Shown: positions 1-10,200 of the stretch, in pieces
Position numbering within the stretch: position 1 is the stretch's first letter
Layout of the letters: each line of letters begins with the position of its first letter
From: Aequorivita capsosiphonis DSM 23843
Lineage (GTDB): Bacteria > Bacteroidota > Bacteroidia > Flavobacteriales > Flavobacteriaceae
Direction of reading: 5' to 3'
DNA length: 64,000 nucleotides
Assembly (NCBI RefSeq): GCF_000429125.1
Contig: NZ_KE386849.1
Location: 156,397-220,396, forward strand
Position numbers and translations under genes: made by a program
The notes under the pieces: model-generated
The model's database searches: none
What the model was told of the DNA's origin: nothing
Seen by the model: the letters and a program-made list of their open reading frames with translations, nothing else

Positions 1-440
1 AACCCAATCAAACATATTTTGAATTATCTATATTATAAATGGTTTAAGCAATAATTTAGATTTACGTCAAGTGTTAAGAAATCTACTTCTTTCAATTTGT
101 GAGATTCTTTCCTCCTTGCATTGTTCTTAATAAGATACTTTCTATTCTCTTTAGTCACTACACTTAATCATTTCCTTTGATCTTTAATACAACTAATCGT
201 TTGAATTTTAAGAAATATATGATCTGTTTCAGCTCTAATATATCTGGATTACCCTTCCGTATTCTTGAACAAAGATTTGAAAACAAAATATCTTATTGGG
301 ACATAATTTCTCCATTAATTTTAAAATATATCCTTTCGAGCTCTTAAAACTGTTTTAATTATTTATATAAAAAATCAAGTGATAAAATATCGATAACTTG
401 TTCAGCAAATATAAAATAATTTCCTCCAAATGATATCAAT
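1..440. other. Intergenic, no gene recognised
   Basis: This AT-rich stretch at the window edge has no convincing reading frame on either strand. I read the reverse strand for a decayed gene and found only short open stretches broken by stops, with no recognisable motif. It may hold the remnant of something outside the window. Nothing else is supported. Confidence 0.5.
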
Positions 441-477
441 AAAAAATGGTCTTCTTTGAAAATCAAAAAAGACCATT
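441..477 (-). terminator. Rho-independent terminator of the barrel protein gene
   Basis: Inverted arms at 445-458 and 464-477 form a 14-bp stem with one mismatch around a five-base loop. On the minus strand the stem is followed by a run of six T (complement of 441-446). It lies about 70 bases after the stop of the minus-strand gene ending at 548. Confidence 0.8.
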
Positions 478-547
478 CTTGCTTATATATTTTCTTATAA
501 ACGAAACGTATTTAATTTATTAAAAAGACACGCTTTGTCAAATAAAT

Positions 548-1213
548 TTAATCTTCGTAATACCAATCGGCGTGGTTATCCCTTTTACCAAAACTGTAGC
601 TCAAACCAATACCAAAATTGAATAAGCCACCAGTTTTATGCTCGTAACTAGCATCTATAAGATCTCCATTATAGGCATAGTGCTGCTTCAGGTTAGCTTG
701 GAATGCCAAATCTGCAAATACGGTAAAGTTTTTTGAAATTTTAACCTGAGGCATAAGCCCTCCTATAATATTTCCAATATGATCCGTACCTTTGGAACCA
801 GTAGGATTGGCAAACGTAACTCCTGCATCTAAGTGAAACAAAAGTCCAAAAGTTTTTTTGAAATCACCTTTTATATTACCAACTTTCCAGAGATTCGCAA
901 CACCACCAATAGTTACGCGATTGAACTTTATATTGCCCGGGTTATCTGAGTTTTCAAATTTAAGAAAGGAGTAATTTGCTCTTATACCATAAGTATCCGA
1001 AATCATATACCGAACACCACCTTGAAATTGCTCAAAAGCACCACCATAATCGCCTAATTTAACAAAATCACTTGGAGCCGCAGGGATATGGTAACCAGTT
1101 TGTACCTCTATAGACCATGGATTGTATGGACGCTCATAATTTTGGGCAGATACAGCCGCACCAATTAGCAAAAATGCCGTAATCGAAAGTATTTTAATAT
1201 TCAAGAACTTCAT
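548..1213 (-). CDS. Small outer-membrane beta-barrel protein
   Basis: A 221-residue secreted protein. A signal peptide (residues 1-23) ends in AVSAQ. The rest is alternating beta-strand sequence rich in Gly and aromatic residues, as in eight-stranded barrels of the OmpA N-terminal type, but no peptidoglycan-binding OmpA C-domain follows. It is a paralogue of the plus-strand gene at 6279: both share GLLFH, a GVANxxK segment, KIGN/HIGN and a C-terminal HADWY. A terminator follows the stop. A -7-like element (TATTTTTG on the minus strand, 1277-1284) lies upstream. The ligand or role is unknown; a structural or adhesion barrel is the simplest reading. Confidence 0.85.
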   Translation of the reverse strand: MKFLNIKILSITAFLLIGAAVSAQNYERPYNPWSIEVQTGYHIPAAPSDFVKLGDYGGAFEQFQGGVRYMISDTYGIRANYSFLKFENSDNPGNIKFNRVTIGGVANLWKVGNIKGDFKKTFGLLFHLDAGVTFANPTGSKGTDHIGNIIGGLMPQVKISKNFTVFADLAFQANLKQHYAYNGDLIDASYEHKTGGLFNFGIGLSYSFGKRDNHADWYYED

Positions 1214-1664
1214 ATTGGATAGTTTATTTTTTGATTTTTGATTTTTCTTTAGCTTGTTTTATTAACAAACAAGTGGCAAAAATAAGATTATTTTTTTTGA
1301 ATACTAATTTTTTCACAACATATATGGCTTCAATTGTAGGAAAAAGATGAAAAACTCTTCCCTAGGATGTATTATACGGAACATTTATATTAATTTTCAC
1401 CTAGTATTTTCAACTCTTGAACGTGGAGAAATGATTGGAATTACACTCTAAGTGACAAGATAAAAATGTTAGAATAATTAAATGTTAAGTTATGGATCAA
1501 ATTTAAGAGCGTTTCCAAATTTCAAGAAACAATTCTACTATCAATAATACTGAAACGAATAAGGCTTTTGTTAATGTTTCCCTCCCGTTCATTATCTAAG
1601 TAGGGTTTTCACCCATTTAAGCTGGACAATAAATTTGGTTTTTTAGAGATTCAGTGTATAAAAC
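1214..1664. other. Intergenic with likely promoter for the upstream barrel gene
   Basis: The plus strand carries CAAAAATA at 1277-1284, which is TATTTTTG on the minus strand and fits the TAnnTTTG -7 consensus. No good -33 TTG is correctly spaced. A short inverted repeat (CTTGTTT/AAACAAG, 1253-1274) lies in the presumed leader. Nothing else between here and the epimerase gene looks coding. Confidence 0.4.
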
Positions 1665-2666
1665 TTAGTCTTTCAAATTTTCCCAATACCATTTTGCGGC
1701 TTCGCCAATACCAGAGTCAATAGCGTGTGTGGGTTTATAACCTAAAAGTCTTTCTGCTTTTTCCACAGAGGCAAGGGAGTGAGGAATATCTCCTTTGCGG
1801 TTTGGACCGTGTATAATCGCTACTTCTTGGATTTTTTCATCAAAGAAACTCAAGTGTTTTTTGAGCAATTCTGTAAGTTGTACCAATGTAGTTCTATCTC
1901 CTACAGCCGTATTGTACACCTGATTTAAGGCATCTTCATTTTCAGTAGTAATTGATAGCAGATTCATCTGCACTACATTATCTATATAGGTGAAATCTCG
2001 AGAATAGCTCCCATCACCATTAATTACTGGACTAACGTGATCCATAAATTGCTTTACGAAGAGCGGAATTACAGCTGCATATGCACCATTAGGATCCTGA
2101 CGTCTTCCGAAAACGTTGAAGTACCGTAAACCAATGGTGTTCAGGCCGTAAGTAGTATTAAATATTTCGGCGTAAAGCTCATTTACATATTTTGTGATCG
2201 CATAAGGAGACAAAGGTTTTCCTATCTTGTCTTCTTCTTTAGGTAAAGATTCACTATCGCCATAAGTAGAGCTACTTGCGGCATAAATAAAACGTTTTAC
2301 ACCTTTATCTCTTGCCGCAACTAACATATTTAAAAAACCGCCTACGTTCACATTATTTGAAGTAATTGGGTCATTAATGGAGCGCGGAACCGAACCTAGA
2401 GCTGCCTGATGTAACACGAAGTCTTGATTTAAGCAGGCTTGTTGGCAAGTTTTTAAATCGCAAATATCACCCTCTATCAAGGCGAAGTTTTTATGGCTGA
2501 GAAAAGGAGCGATATTGTGTTTATGTCCGGTAGCAAAATTATCTAAACAGGTAACATTTGCATTTAAGCTTAAAAGCGCTTCGCAGAGGTTAGAGCCTAT
2601 AAAGCCGGCTCCACCGGTTACAAGGATATTTTTTTTTGCTAAATTTCTAAATTGTTCTAAATCCAT
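1665..2666 (-). CDS. tviC: UDP-N-acetylglucosamine 4-epimerase (TviC/WbpP type)
   Basis: A 333-residue extended short-chain dehydrogenase. The NAD-binding motif GGAGFIGS is at about residues 18-25, and the catalytic Tyr-Lys pair lies in SPYAITKYVNE, preceded by an ASSSTYG segment. The NVFGRRQDPNGAYAAVIP segment is typical of the WbpP/TviC group, which interconverts UDP-GlcNAc(A) and UDP-GalNAc(A). Its minus-strand partner at 2741 is a UDP-sugar 6-dehydrogenase, separated by 74 bases, so the pair should make UDP-GalNAcA for surface polysaccharide. No glycosyltransferase lies nearby. Substrate is inferred from family and pairing, not shown by the sequence alone. Confidence 0.85.
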   Translation of the reverse strand: MDLEQFRNLAKKNILVTGGAGFIGSNLCEALLSLNANVTCLDNFATGHKHNIAPFLSHKNFALIEGDICDLKTCQQACLNQDFVLHQAALGSVPRSINDPITSNNVNVGGFLNMLVAARDKGVKRFIYAASSSTYGDSESLPKEEDKIGKPLSPYAITKYVNELYAEIFNTTYGLNTIGLRYFNVFGRRQDPNGAYAAVIPLFVKQFMDHVSPVINGDGSYSRDFTYIDNVVQMNLLSITTENEDALNQVYNTAVGDRTTLVQLTELLKKHLSFFDEKIQEVAIIHGPNRKGDIPHSLASVEKAERLLGYKPTHAIDSGIGEAAKWYWENLKD

Positions 2667-2740
2667 TATTTTCTAGATGTGAGACTTGAGACTTTAGATT
2701 TGAGACGTGAGATGTTAAAAATTCACCAGCTACCGTCTAG

Positions 2741-4126
2741 TTACAGTTTTCCAGAAGCATTCTTCAACACGCCCTTTACGTCATATACTATTGCCGTTTC
2801 TTTCTTAAAAGGTTCTAGGTCTAGGTTCAAAAACTCATTATGTGCTACTCCCAAAATGATTCCATCGAACTTGCCATTCTTTAATGAGTCGATAGTTTCT
2901 ATTCCGTATTCCTTTTTAACTTCCTCAGGCTTTGCCCAAGGATCATATGTAGTCACTTTAATACCGTAATCACAAAGGGATTGCACTACATCAACAATTT
3001 TCGTATTTCGTACGTCTGGGCAATTTTCCTTAAAGGTAACCCCTAGCATCAACACTTCTGCCGAACCGATAGCAATTCCTTTTTTAATCATACATTTCAC
3101 AACTTGTGAGGCTACATATTCACCCATGGAGTCGTTCAATCTTCGACCCGCCAAAATAATTTCGGGATGATAGCCTAGTTCTTGGGCTTTTTGCGCTAAA
3201 TAATAAGGATCTACACCAATACAATGTCCCCCAACTAATCCTGGTTTAAATGGTAAAAAGTTCCATTTGGTTCCGGCAGCTTTAAGAACTTCATGAGTAT
3301 CGATTTCAAGAAGATTAAAGATTTTTGCGAGTTCATTCACAAATGCAATATTGATATCGCGCTGCGAATTCTCAATAACTTTAGCAGCTTCTGCTACCTT
3401 AATGCTCGGTGCCAAATAAGTTCCTGCTGTGATTACTGAAGCGTATAGCTCATTAATAGCCTTAGCAGATTCTGATGTAGAACCTGCAGTTATTTTAAGT
3501 ATTTTATCTACGGTATGTTGCTTATCGCCCGGATTGATTCGTTCTGGAGAATAACCCACAAAGAAGCCGGTGTTAAACTTTAAACCACTCTCTTTTTCCA
3601 AAACTGGAACACATTCCTCTTCTGTAACTCCTGGGTAAACAGTAGATTCATAAATAACGGTATCGCCTTTTTTCAGAACATGCCCCACAGTTTCGCTTGC
3701 CGCGTACAATGGTCTTAAAACTGGCCGGTGATTCTTATCAACAGGCGTTGGAACAGTTACTATAAAGTAGTTGCAACCTTGAATATCCATAAGATCGGTA
3801 CTGCAAAAGAGACCGTTCTTTATAATTTCTGATTTGCTTTCTATTCCTTCTTCCTCCAATATATTAGCGAGTGCGCCAATGGGATTCGCATTAAGTAACA
3901 CTTTCTGCAATACTTCATCTTCTACTTCTAGCGTACTATCGTGACCACTTTGGAGCTCTTCCACCCTACTTTTATTGATGTCAAAACCTACAACCGGATA
4001 TTTTGTAGCGAAGAGACGGGCCAAAGGTAGCCCTACATAGCCTAATCCTATAACGCCAATCTTTATTGCTTTATCGCTACTTGATTCCTGCGACTGATTT
4101 TTGGGGGATGATTTAAAAACTTCCAT
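2741..4126 (-). CDS. tviB: UDP-N-acetylglucosamine 6-dehydrogenase (TviB/WbpA type)
   Basis: A 461-residue UDP-glucose/GDP-mannose dehydrogenase family protein. The Rossmann motif [11 protein letters not shown] follows an N-terminal tail of about 20 residues. YESTVYPG, the SPERINPGD segment and [15 protein letters not shown], which carries the catalytic Cys, are intact, and the C-terminal domain starts near [13 protein letters not shown]. Compared with usual TviB proteins it has a tail and an insertion of about 25 residues between LQKV and FCSTDL (about residues 73-100). It oxidises C6 of UDP-GlcNAc in two NAD-dependent steps. It is the first gene of a two-gene operon with tviC, and a TATCTTTG -7 element lies about 80 bases upstream. 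Confidence 0.88.
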   Translation of the reverse strand: MEVFKSSPKNQSQESSSDKAIKIGVIGLGYVGLPLARLFATKYPVVGFDINKSRVEELQSGHDSTLEVEDEVLQKVLLNANPIGALANILEEEGIESKSEIIKNGLFCSTDLMDIQGCNYFIVTVPTPVDKNHRPVLRPLYAASETVGHVLKKGDTVIYESTVYPGVTEEECVPVLEKESGLKFNTGFFVGYSPERINPGDKQHTVDKILKITAGSTSESAKAINELYASVITAGTYLAPSIKVAEAAKVIENSQRDINIAFVNELAKIFNLLEIDTHEVLKAAGTKWNFLPFKPGLVGGHCIGVDPYYLAQKAQELGYHPEIILAGRRLNDSMGEYVASQVVKCMIKKGIAIGSAEVLMLGVTFKENCPDVRNTKIVDVVQSLCDYGIKVTTYDPWAKPEEVKKEYGIETIDSLKNGKFDGIILGVAHNEFLNLDLEPFKKETAIVYDVKGVLKNASGKL

Positions 4127-4206
4127 AAGTATTTGTTGTCTTTTGTTAAATCCAGAATTATTGAGTCACAGTATAATATCTATACCAGACTTAAATTTGG
4201 TGGCCG

Positions 4207-4214
4207 CAAAGATA
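4207..4214 (-). promoter_or_regulatory. -7 promoter element for tviB-tviC
   Basis: The plus strand reads CAAAGATA, which is TATCTTTG on the minus strand, an exact match to TAnnTTTG. It would give a leader of about 75 bases before tviB. No TTG was found at the 20-base spacing, so the call rests on the -7 box alone. Confidence 0.5.
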
Positions 4215-4646
4215 AAAAACCCTATTTGTTAAAATACTAAATTTTGAAGGTTAAATGTTAATTGTTTGTTTCCGACTATGGAGCGCTTCCGCTTATCTCG
4301 ATTATAATTTCTATTTCACCAACTCCTTCCTCATATAAAAAATTGATATCACATTCCCGAAAGTTCCTTGCCGCAGAGTTTAGCAATCATGCTATTGCTC
4401 CAGTGTCTCGCTAAATTTAAAATCAAACTAGATGAATAGGCCGATTTCAGCTATTTCGTTTTCGATTTCGATATGGATTTCGATATAGAACTTTTAATAT
4501 GGCAATTAATTATCAAATCATTACAAATGAAGTTAATATGCAAAAGTATGAGGGCAACGAATTTTGAGAACCTAAGCATAGTCATAATTGAATATTTTTC
4601 TTTTTTATATATTTGCCGATAAAATTGGCCTCTCTAAATAACCTAC
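4215..4646. other. Intergenic, nothing coding seen
   Basis: AT-rich spacer between the tviB promoter and the AraC-type pseudogene. It holds a short stretch of repeated TTTCGAT-like words (about 4457-4487), of a kind echoed in reverse sense near 54160. A minus-strand ORF at 4582-4788 overlaps the pseudogene and is rejected. Confidence 0.5.
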
Positions 4647-5239
4647 ATGAAAGAAAAACTACTTTCTCTATATCTCTTACTATTTTCTTTCTCCGTCGTT
4701 TCCCAAAATGAAGATGCTGCAAAAGCTTTTGATAGTATCTTCTAGTTATGTTTTTTGCTATTATTCCAATTGTTTTATTTTTTTGCAACTTATAACTATC
4801 GAAAAAGCAAGGATATATTAAAGGTCGCTGGAAGTTTAACTAATTATATTTCTAAATAGAATCCAAATAATAATAAAACAAGCGATTTAAATATTCCTCA
4901 AAAAACAGCCGAGGATATTCTACTGAAGTTAAAAGAGTATAAAGCTTCACACAAATTTTTAGACAAAAACATGTCCTTTTCAAGGTTAGTGTCAGGTTAA
5001 AATAGCTACGAAAAGTATTTGCAACAGGTTCTTAGAAACGATAGAAACACTTATATAAATGACAAACGAATCCAATAAAATTGTCAACAAGTTAAAAACA
5101 GATCCAAAGTATTTAATCTACAAAAATAAGTTACTTAACAAAAGAAAGCAGCTTTTCTTCGCATAGTAAGTTTTCCGCAGATTTCAAACGTGATTTAATC
5201 TAATCGCCTTCCGAAATTATCTCTAGTTTAAAGAAATAA
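4647..5239 (+). pseudogene. Decayed AraC-family regulator with membrane anchor
   Basis: This is a broken gene of the flavobacterial type: signal peptide, TPR repeats, one transmembrane helix, then an AraC DNA-binding domain. From 4647 a 32-residue piece gives a signal peptide ending SVVSQ and NEDAAKAFDSI, then stops at 4745. It passes almost directly to a transmembrane segment (MFFAIIPIVLFF, 4748 on), so the TPR region is deleted. After a frame change come YNYRKSKDILKVAG and LNIPQKTAEDILLKLKEYKA. The helix-turn-helix pieces follow across stops and another shift (KYLQQVL, NKLKTDPKYL, HSKFSADFKRD, then SEIISSLKK and a stop at 5237). Several in-frame stops plus at least two shifts make a sequencing artefact unlikely. 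Assignment is from motif order. Confidence 0.8.
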
Positions 5240-5319
5240 ATCTCATTTTCATTTTTGAAAATTTTTAAAGAAACAACATTAACTCCAAAGTTAAAAAAAG
5301 GCTAAACCCTCTCTTATAA

Positions 5320-5350
5320 TTGCGCTACAAGAAGGCTTTGGTTATCTTTG
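5320..5350 (+). promoter_or_regulatory. Promoter of dps (-33 TTG, -7 TATCTTTG)
   Basis: TTG at 5320-5322 and TATCTTTG at 5343-5350 are separated by 20 bases, the spacing also seen upstream of fumC. Transcription should start around 5356. The element covers the upstream TTG codon at 5348, which therefore cannot be the translation start of dps. Confidence 0.65.
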
Positions 5351-5374
5351 GGAAAACCTTTAAAAACAAACAAC

Positions 5375-5872
5375 ATGGGCTATTTAAACCTCGATAAAGA
5401 GAAAACTACACATACTGCAAAAGAACTAAATATCCTCTTGGCAGATTATCACTTATACTATCAAAAACTTAGAAATTTTCACTGGAATGTTGTTGGGAAT
5501 AACTTCTTCGATCTTCATATAAAATTTGAAGAAATGTATGAAGATGCGAAACTAAAAGTGGATGAAATTGCCGAACGTATTTTAACGCTTCGTTTTCAAC
5601 CGACAAGTAATTTTACCAATTACTTAAAAATGAGCAGTATTAAAGAATCTTCGGAAGAGACTAAAGATATGGAAATGGTAAAAATATTACTCGAAGATCA
5701 CGGAAAGCTTCTGAAGCAAATGCGAAAAGTGATTGAAAAAGCAGACAAGGCAGGCGATGAAGGAACAATTGATATGATTGGTGGATTTATTGGTCATATT
5801 GAAAAAATAAGTTGGATGCTCGATGCTTGGACTATGAAGACTGGAGCAAGTCATCCGGAAGCTGAAAAGTAA
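5375..5872 (+). CDS. dps: Dps family DNA-binding ferritin-like protein
   Basis: A 165-residue ferritin-like protein of normal Dps length. Dps dodecamers bind DNA, oxidise Fe(II) with H2O2 and store iron, protecting against oxidative stress and starvation. The ferroxidase signature is visible in YQKLRNFHWNVVG (His-Trp) followed by DLHIKFEEMYEDAKLKVDEIAERI, which supplies the Asp and Glu ligands. The start is set at ATG 5375 rather than TTG 5348, because the latter lies inside the -7 promoter box and the family begins near GYLNL. A strong terminator follows 30 bases after the stop, so the gene is probably monocistronic. Confidence 0.93.
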   Translation: MGYLNLDKEKTTHTAKELNILLADYHLYYQKLRNFHWNVVGNNFFDLHIKFEEMYEDAKLKVDEIAERILTLRFQPTSNFTNYLKMSSIKESSEETKDMEMVKILLEDHGKLLKQMRKVIEKADKAGDEGTIDMIGGFIGHIEKISWMLDAWTMKTGASHPEAEK

Positions 5873-5902
5873 ACGCTAAGAAGTAGAAAGAATATAAATT
5901 AG

Positions 5903-5947
5903 AAAACGGGGGAAGATTGAAAGTAAATTCAATCTTCCCCCGTTTTT
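5903..5947 (+). terminator. Strong Rho-independent terminator of dps
   Basis: Arms at 5903-5920 and 5929-5946 pair perfectly over 18 bases with a GC-rich core (CGGGGGAAGATTGA), followed directly by five T. It closes the dps transcript. Confidence 0.93.
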
Positions 5948-6278
5948 GATTAGGGCGTATTGCTTAAAAATTATAAGAAATTGGACTTTATTTTTTGTAT
6001 TTATAGATTTGGAGCACTAAACATCATTATCTTTTAGCCGCCCTTTCCAAATCCGAGAGAGCCTATCGTCGCTTTGAGCCTAACTAGCTTCGGAAAGTTT
6101 AAACTTTATTCACTTATATCGGAGGTTCTTCAACTCAATTTGTTAATCAAAAGCCAAACAAAGGTTAAGCTAATGCGTTTATAACAAAAAGCATTTATTT
6201 TCGCCGAGGTGAAATAAACCCCAATCCTACTTTAATGTTGGATTTTTAATTAACCCGAAATTTTTCTTTATCAAAAAA
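5948..6278 (+). promoter_or_regulatory. Intergenic with candidate promoter and long leader
   Basis: TTG at 5981-5983 and TAGATTTG at 6004-6011 have the same 20-base spacing as the dps and fumC promoters. If used, this promoter gives a leader of about 260 bases before the barrel gene at 6279. No riboswitch-like fold was recognised and no ORF is visible. Confidence 0.4.
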
Positions 6279-6932
6279 GTGACCTTATTGCATTATCTTC
6301 CCTACTATTTCGTTTTCCTTTATTTACTATGTGGTTCCACTATGATGGCCCAAGATTCCAAATTCAACCATTGGTCAGCTGAGCTTACGACTGGTATTCA
6401 TGCACCTTTAACCCGCAGTAAAGGCCCTTCGCGTTCAGAATATATAGCCTTTAAACAATTTGAGTTGGCGGGTAGGTATATGTTTTCTGAAAATTTTGGA
6501 ATAAAAGGGCATTACGCCTATAATCGTTTTGCCGATCCAAATAACTCCCAAATGGGAATAAGCCTGAACAGAATAGGCTTGGAAGGAGTTGCCAATATTG
6601 GCAAGCTATTAAATGTAGATTACCGTCTTCGTGAACTTCTTGGACTACTGTTCCACACAGGTTTGGGAGTTACACTGGCCAGTCCATCTAGCGCTAACGA
6701 TATTGATAAAATAGGTAATGTTATCCTCGGCTTTACTGGGGAAATAAAGTTAAATGATCGCTTCACACTCTTAGGAGACATGACCTACGTTGCCAACTTT
6801 AAACAACAATACCGTTTCAATGGAACAGTGGTAAAAAACATTGAAAGCCTTGAAATACAAAGCTTTGTCAACTTAAGCATCGGTTTAATGTACAATTTGG
6901 GAGATGGAAAATATCACGCTGATTGGTATTAG
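6279..6932 (+). CDS. Small outer-membrane beta-barrel protein (paralogue)
   Basis: A 217-residue secreted barrel protein, paralogous to the gene at 548-1213. It starts at GTG 6279; no ATG lies upstream in frame, and the next Met residues fall at the signal cleavage site (MMAQ). The signal peptide is residues 1-25. The mature part has amphipathic beta-strands, shares GLLFH, IGNV and C-terminal HADWY with the paralogue, and has no OmpA C-domain. Its TAG stop is the first copy of a heptamer tandem repeat (6930-6983). A function beyond outer-membrane localisation cannot be read. Confidence 0.8.
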   Translation: MTLLHYLPYYFVFLYLLCGSTMMAQDSKFNHWSAELTTGIHAPLTRSKGPSRSEYIAFKQFELAGRYMFSENFGIKGHYAYNRFADPNNSQMGISLNRIGLEGVANIGKLLNVDYRLRELLGLLFHTGLGVTLASPSSANDIDKIGNVILGFTGEIKLNDRFTLLGDMTYVANFKQQYRFNGTVVKNIESLEIQSFVNLSIGLMYNLGDGKYHADWY

Positions 6933-6983
6933 TCGGTAGTCGGTAGTCGGTAGTCGGTAGTCGGTAGTCGGTAGTCGGTAGTC
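6930..6983. repeat. Heptamer tandem repeat TAGTCGG, 7.7 copies
   Basis: Seven perfect copies of TAGTCGG plus a partial TAGTC. The first three bases are the stop codon of the barrel gene, so the array begins exactly at the end of the reading frame. Copies are head-to-tail without spacers, which excludes a CRISPR array. Confidence 0.97.
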
Positions 6984-7270
6984 AAAAATAAAAATTCCAA
7001 ATGGCGAGCACCAAATAATAAAAAACTACAAAAAACAAATACTAAAATCAAGTGAAAATGTGGCAGGTGGCATTAGCAGTAGGCAGTGGAGATTTGGTAA
7101 AAAAACAAAGGACACTATAATAACAATTCACTAATTTTCTTCAACTTCAACATCAGGTTTTTTTATTACGAGATTTTTTTAGTAAACAGGCTTCAAATAT
7201 GGAATAAGTATTCCCCCTTGGGCTTATCTGCCCTCCTCCGGCGGGTAAACTGGGAGGAAAGGGCAAGGGT
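6984..7270. repeat. Intergenic repeat words
   Basis: The segment has an ATTCCAAATGGCGAGCACCA word near 6994 that recurs as CTCCAAATGACAAGCACCAA near 11021, a short GGCAG/GTAGGCAG stretch near 7063-7087, and a GC-rich inverted segment near 7228-7262. No ORF is evident. These are short dispersed repeats of the intergenic DNA. Confidence 0.6.
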
Positions 7271-10200
7271 CTAAAAATCAAAGCCCAATCCAAATGCAAC
7301 GCGCGTACTTTCTTTTGAATTGAATGCACTCACGTTGGCATGAAGCCCTCCAACTCCATCAATCCAAAAACCGCCACCAAAAGAATTGTGCCACTTTTTT
7401 GAAATATTATCTTTTAGCCAAACTCTTCCTAAATCAGCACCTCCATATATCCCCATTTGAAAAGGTCTTACTCCAATTTTAAAAGATGGTAGGGTATATC
7501 TAAGATCGGCATTTCCCACCAAAAAGGATTTTCCGGTAAAGCGTTGTTCCCTAAATCCACGTAAGCCATTGTCTCCTCCTAAGCTATTGGCTTGATAAAA
7601 CTGATAATTCTCTTGGAAATTAACTTGATAGCGGAGATTCGTTTTTAGTATTATCTTTCTGTTTTGGGTGAGTGTATTATAAAACCCAATCCGCGTTTTT
7701 AAAAACCCGAAAGCCTTATCCATATTCTCCAAGTTATCCGTCACCCCCACTTTTAAATCGAACATCATCCCAACAGTAGGATTGACAGCGTCATCATAAC
7801 TCCTATAATTGTAGATTCCTTCTAAAGTGCCGTAATACGAAGTTTCCCCTTTATTCCATACAGGAACCGCTGATATAAAATTATTTGGTAGCTTATTTAC
7901 TTCATAAGCATCAAATGAAGCCTGTAATTTAAAGAAACTACCAAAATTACTGTTGCGAAGCAAACCTAGATTCGCCGACATTTGCTGTACTTCTACCCTA
8001 TTGTAAGAATAGCCTTCGGCAGCCTGCCAATTTTTTGTTTCATTACCATAGCCGAAAAAGTTTCTGGTGTAATTCGGACTTGTAAAACGGCCACCAAGAC
8101 TCAGGTTTAAATTGTTAATTACATTAGCAAACTCTCCTTCATAAGTGACCTCAAAGCTATTGCGATCCGTAAAATAAGCAGCGTTAAACCTGTGTTGTTG
8201 CGAAAAAGGATTTCGTTGGTAGCTGTCCACTCTAAAAACATATTGAAGTGCCGCACGAAATCCATCATCGGGATTAAAGCCTATTGCCGAAACTAGGCCG
8301 TTGGAACGTTCTAATTGTTTTCGATAATCGTAAACATTCAAGTTGTAAACATTTGTAAAGCGTAAATTGCCACCGTTTTTCTCTAAAACAGTATCATCCT
8401 TCTTTTCAAAATCATACACTTTTACGCGTTGGCCTTGCTTCAGCTCATAAACATCACTGCCTTGTCCGCCAATCAATCTTAGAAAGATTAAATTGTTTTC
8501 TTTTCCATCAACAACAAATTTATCCTTTCCCGACAGCCCATAAATCCACAGCTCTTTGGTGTCTTTTGTTAAAAAAGTGCGGTCGATAAGTGTATCGGAC
8601 TTTACTCCATTTATAATATTAAAGCTTCTAACGTTTGTTCTTCCTTCGGGCAAACGCGTTATTTCAAAAAGATCGTCATAGTCTGTTCCTACGATAGTCT
8701 GTAAATAAGAAAGATACGTGTAATAGTTGTCTGCAATTTCAACCAGATTCTCCTTTCTCTCCTTCAATTTTCCCTTTATTTCTTCCAAAGATTCATCTTG
8801 CACTTCTTTAGGAATAGCATTAAAAGCTTTTTCTATCACTTCATCAGAAATGCTATCCTGCAATATTTTTGCAAGATATTTCCATTGGTTTCTGCCAGAG
8901 TTTCTTAATAAAGCCCTATCCAGAATAACTCCTTCTTTATTAAACCATGGTAGGTTCGTTAAGGTTTTGCCATAGACATGACTTTGTTTGGTTCCACTAA
9001 ATAAGGATCGGGTTATGTCTAGGATATTTCCTTCAAAACTTGAAAAAGCATTATCTCTGTTTGTTGGGATGGGAACAAATACATTCTTTTCTTGTAAATT
9101 TTTATATTCAGCCCAACGCCAATGGTCAGGGCTACGATCCCAATTTCCTATTAGCATATCGAAGAGGCGTGATTTGATATAATTCTCTTCATCCACAAAA
9201 ACATCACCCGTTTTTCTAGTTTTTGTGAGAATATCATCCGTAGTTTCGACCTCATCTGGATATTTAAACAGTCCTTCCCCTTCGCTTTTCTCTGAAGGTT
9301 CAATTGAAATTAGATATAGTTCATCCCCATAATTTTCATTATAATTTCCGAGTGATTTTTGTTTGGGCACATAATAAAGCTCCGGGCTGGTATAAAAGAT
9401 ATCCACTGCCTTCGCCATTTCAGGAATGGATAAAATTGCATAGGGATGTGTAGCGGTATAAAAGGTAAAATCCTGTCCTTTTATAGAAGAAACATCTACA
9501 CTTTCAACTTCAGAAGGCTTATTATCGTCATCTTCAAAAACGATTTGTTTTGAAATCTGAAGTGCCTTCTTGCCCATGGATCTCATTTGGTATCGATTGC
9601 CCTTTTTATCAATTAAAATAAGCGAGTTATAATCGGCAGCTTTATTTTCATATTTTACCTTTAAACCTCCAAACAAAGTATCTAAAGAAGCCACTTGAGC
9701 TTTAACAGGTTGTGAGTAGGCATCTTTATACTTAGCGCCCCAAACGGTTTTAAAGAACAGAGCTTCCCTTATACTGTCTTGTTTATAGATGGGTACGGTG
9801 TATTCCTGCGGAAATATTTCAGGATATTTTGAAACATCCACGTTTTTTGGTGCGGGAATAACTTCCTTTTGAAAAATAAGCGCTGGTTTAAAGTTTTCTC
9901 CTTTAACAAAATAACGCACCCAAGAAGAACCATCCTCAAAAACATCCAAAACCGCAAAACCTTGAGCCCCCGTACTGAAAAAGCCATCCTTTCCTGTTGC
10001 TGCGTAAGATTCCTTAGAACCTGCTCCAGAAACAATTTGATAAAATCCATCTTTTTCTATATACTGAAGATTGTGATCGTGACCCGAAACAAAAACCAAT
10101 CGTTGATTGTTTTTAGCCAACTTTTGCAACCTCAACATTAAATTATTGTAAAGCTCATTATACCTGTCCTGCACAGAAACGCCGCCTTGAGAGCGTATTT

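Noticed and set aside
1..440. Decayed regulator at the window edge
   Set aside because: I read the reverse strand for AraC-type motifs because of the pseudogene at 4647, but found no ordered matches.
2679..2969. 96-residue plus-strand ORF
   Set aside because: It lies antisense over the end of tviB, has no signal or motif, and starts in a repeat-like segment.
4582..4788. 68-residue minus-strand ORF
   Set aside because: It overlaps the AraC pseudogene on the opposite strand and consists of basic, low-complexity sequence typical of a shadow frame.
5348..5374. Upstream TTG start for dps
   Set aside because: The TTG falls inside the TATCTTTG promoter box and would lie before the predicted transcript start.
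6930..6983. Possible CRISPR-like array
   Set aside because: The copies are seven bases long and directly adjacent, with no spacers and no cas genes, so this is a simple tandem repeat.
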